Source: an uncultured Chloroflexota bacterium
GTDB taxonomy: Bacteria > Chloroflexota > Anaerolineae > Aggregatilineales > Phototrophicaceae
Direction of reading: 5' to 3'
Length of the DNA stretch: 5,079 nucleotides
NCBI GenBank assembly: GCA_937870805.1
Contig: CALMZT010000197.1
Span: 1 to 5,079 of the forward strand
Shown: piece after piece, positions 4,794 through 5,079 of the stretch
Numbering within the stretch: the stretch's first letter is position 1
Layout of the letters: each line of letters opens with the position of its first letter
Program-made: the position numbers and the translations under genes
The notes under the pieces: model-generated
The model's input: only the letters and a program-made list of their open reading frames with translations
Database searches by the model: none
What the model was told of the DNA's origin: nothing

Positions 4794-4885
4794 TAATTCG
4801 ACATGTAATGTTGAATTGCGAATAATATACTTACCTTACGCAACATCTCGCTGTTGTGGACGCTGGCAGTTCGAAACTGCTAGCG
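4794..4885 (+). ncRNA. Candidate structured RNA or DNA element: three consecutive stem-loops
   Basis: Three hairpins lie within 92 bases. H1: AATTCGACAT / ATGTTGAATT (4795-4804 with 4808-4817), 3-nt loop, extended by a U.G pair at 4794/4818. H2: CGCAACA / TGTTGTG (4839-4845 with 4852-4858), 6-nt loop. H3: CGCTGGCAGTT / AACTGCTAGCG (4861-4871 with 4875-4885), 3-nt loop. Each has exactly one internal non-Watson-Crick pair, and all of these are G.U if the plus strand is the RNA (they would be A.C on the minus strand). This suggests a folded plus-strand transcript. No promoter is clear, and it resembles no RNA family I recognise. Confidence 0.3.
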
Positions 4886-4893
4886 ATGCGGTT

Positions 4894-5079
4894 TGTGACA
4901 TACTCCCCACAGCTAAAGCTGGGGGCTTCCAGGCTCACACAGTGCAGCCTACCGCAGCAGGTCTTACCACACCTCACCTGGAGCGCCGATGCCCCAGCAC
5001 ACACAATCGGCTTCATGCGTTGAACCTTTTACGTGGCAAACTGCTTGCCACAACCGTCGATGTTCAGTTGGTAAAGAGC
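4894..5079 (-). mobile_element. IS200/IS605-type right end with TnpB tail remnant (partial)
   Basis: The minus strand reads into a hairpin (4906-4913 with 4918-4925, one mismatch, loop 4914-4917) followed by GGGGAGTATGTCAC. This is the arrangement seen at the right end of many IS200/IS605 elements just past or within the end of tnpB. The frame through the hairpin reads CVSLEAPSFSCGEYVT, the kind of tail TnpB proteins carry (after a CAG/ACG-containing segment, here CAGAS). In the same frame a stop at about 5029-5031 interrupts the upstream part, so the tail is degraded or frameshifted. The main RuvC-like domain is not in the window. In intact elements this 3' end also forms the guide (omega/re) RNA, whose guide would come from flank below about 4894. 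Confidence 0.55.
4906..4925 (-). repeat. Right-end hairpin of the IS200/IS605-type element
   Basis: Imperfect 8-bp stem with a TAAA/TTTA loop and one mismatch (A4909 with G4922). Subterminal hairpins like this are recognised as single-stranded DNA by the TnpA (HUH) transposases of this family. No TnpA gene is visible, so any movement would need one in trans. Confidence 0.55.

Noticed and set aside
4861..4885. tRNA T-arm-like sequence (GTTCGAAAC with flanking stem)
   Set aside because: The loop looks like a T-loop, but no acceptor, D or anticodon arms can be built upstream and no CCA follows; the longer hairpin explains the pairing better.

Overview
The window looks like a chromosomal piece of a free-living, moderately GC-rich bacterium, most plausibly Chloroflexota (Anaerolineae-like), with cyanobacteria as the weaker alternative. 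This is an inference from gene content: a glycine-rich single-RRM protein, a Uma2 nuclease, a DUF4160/DUF2442 pair, a DUF1684 protein and a group II PLP decarboxylase. No rRNA or tRNA is present to settle it.

Bases 1-963, minus strand: two tandem single-RRM RNA-binding protein genes. The first is cut by the window edge; the second is complete and is followed by a good intrinsic terminator. Their leaders (about 150-165 nt) share an identical 17-nt element at the far end. Each leader also has a CTCCTG that is exactly complementary to its own Shine-Dalgarno CAGGAG, suggesting shared post-transcriptional control.

Bases 961-2824, minus strand: an accessory-gene stretch. In transcription order it holds a DUF1684 gene, the DUF4160-DUF2442 pair and a Uma2 nuclease. 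The last ~60 bases of the DUF1684 coding region recur, in the same orientation, just after the DUF4160-DUF2442 pair (a degenerate copy with a 13-bp deletion) and just after Uma2 (an ungapped copy, about 85% identical). Two small accessory modules are therefore each bracketed by direct repeats of the DUF1684 3' end. This cassette-like layout is the most unusual feature of the window.

Bases 2825-4408: a divergent intergenic region, then a complete aromatic-L-amino-acid-decarboxylase-like gene on the plus strand with all recognisable catalytic residues intact.

Bases 4409-5079: no convincing complete gene. The stretch holds TCAGT-type and GCAAAG-type short repeats, a run of three stem-loops whose only non-Watson-Crick pairs are G.U when read on the plus strand (a candidate structured RNA), and finally the right end of an IS200/IS605-type element on the minus strand with a degraded TnpB C-terminal tail. 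The rest of that element would lie beyond base 5079.

How the genes work together: DUF1684, DUF4160 and DUF2442 are spaced as one operon, and Uma2 appears to have its own promoter. The two RRM genes look like a duplicated, similarly regulated pair. Nothing in the sequence links the decarboxylase functionally to the accessory genes.
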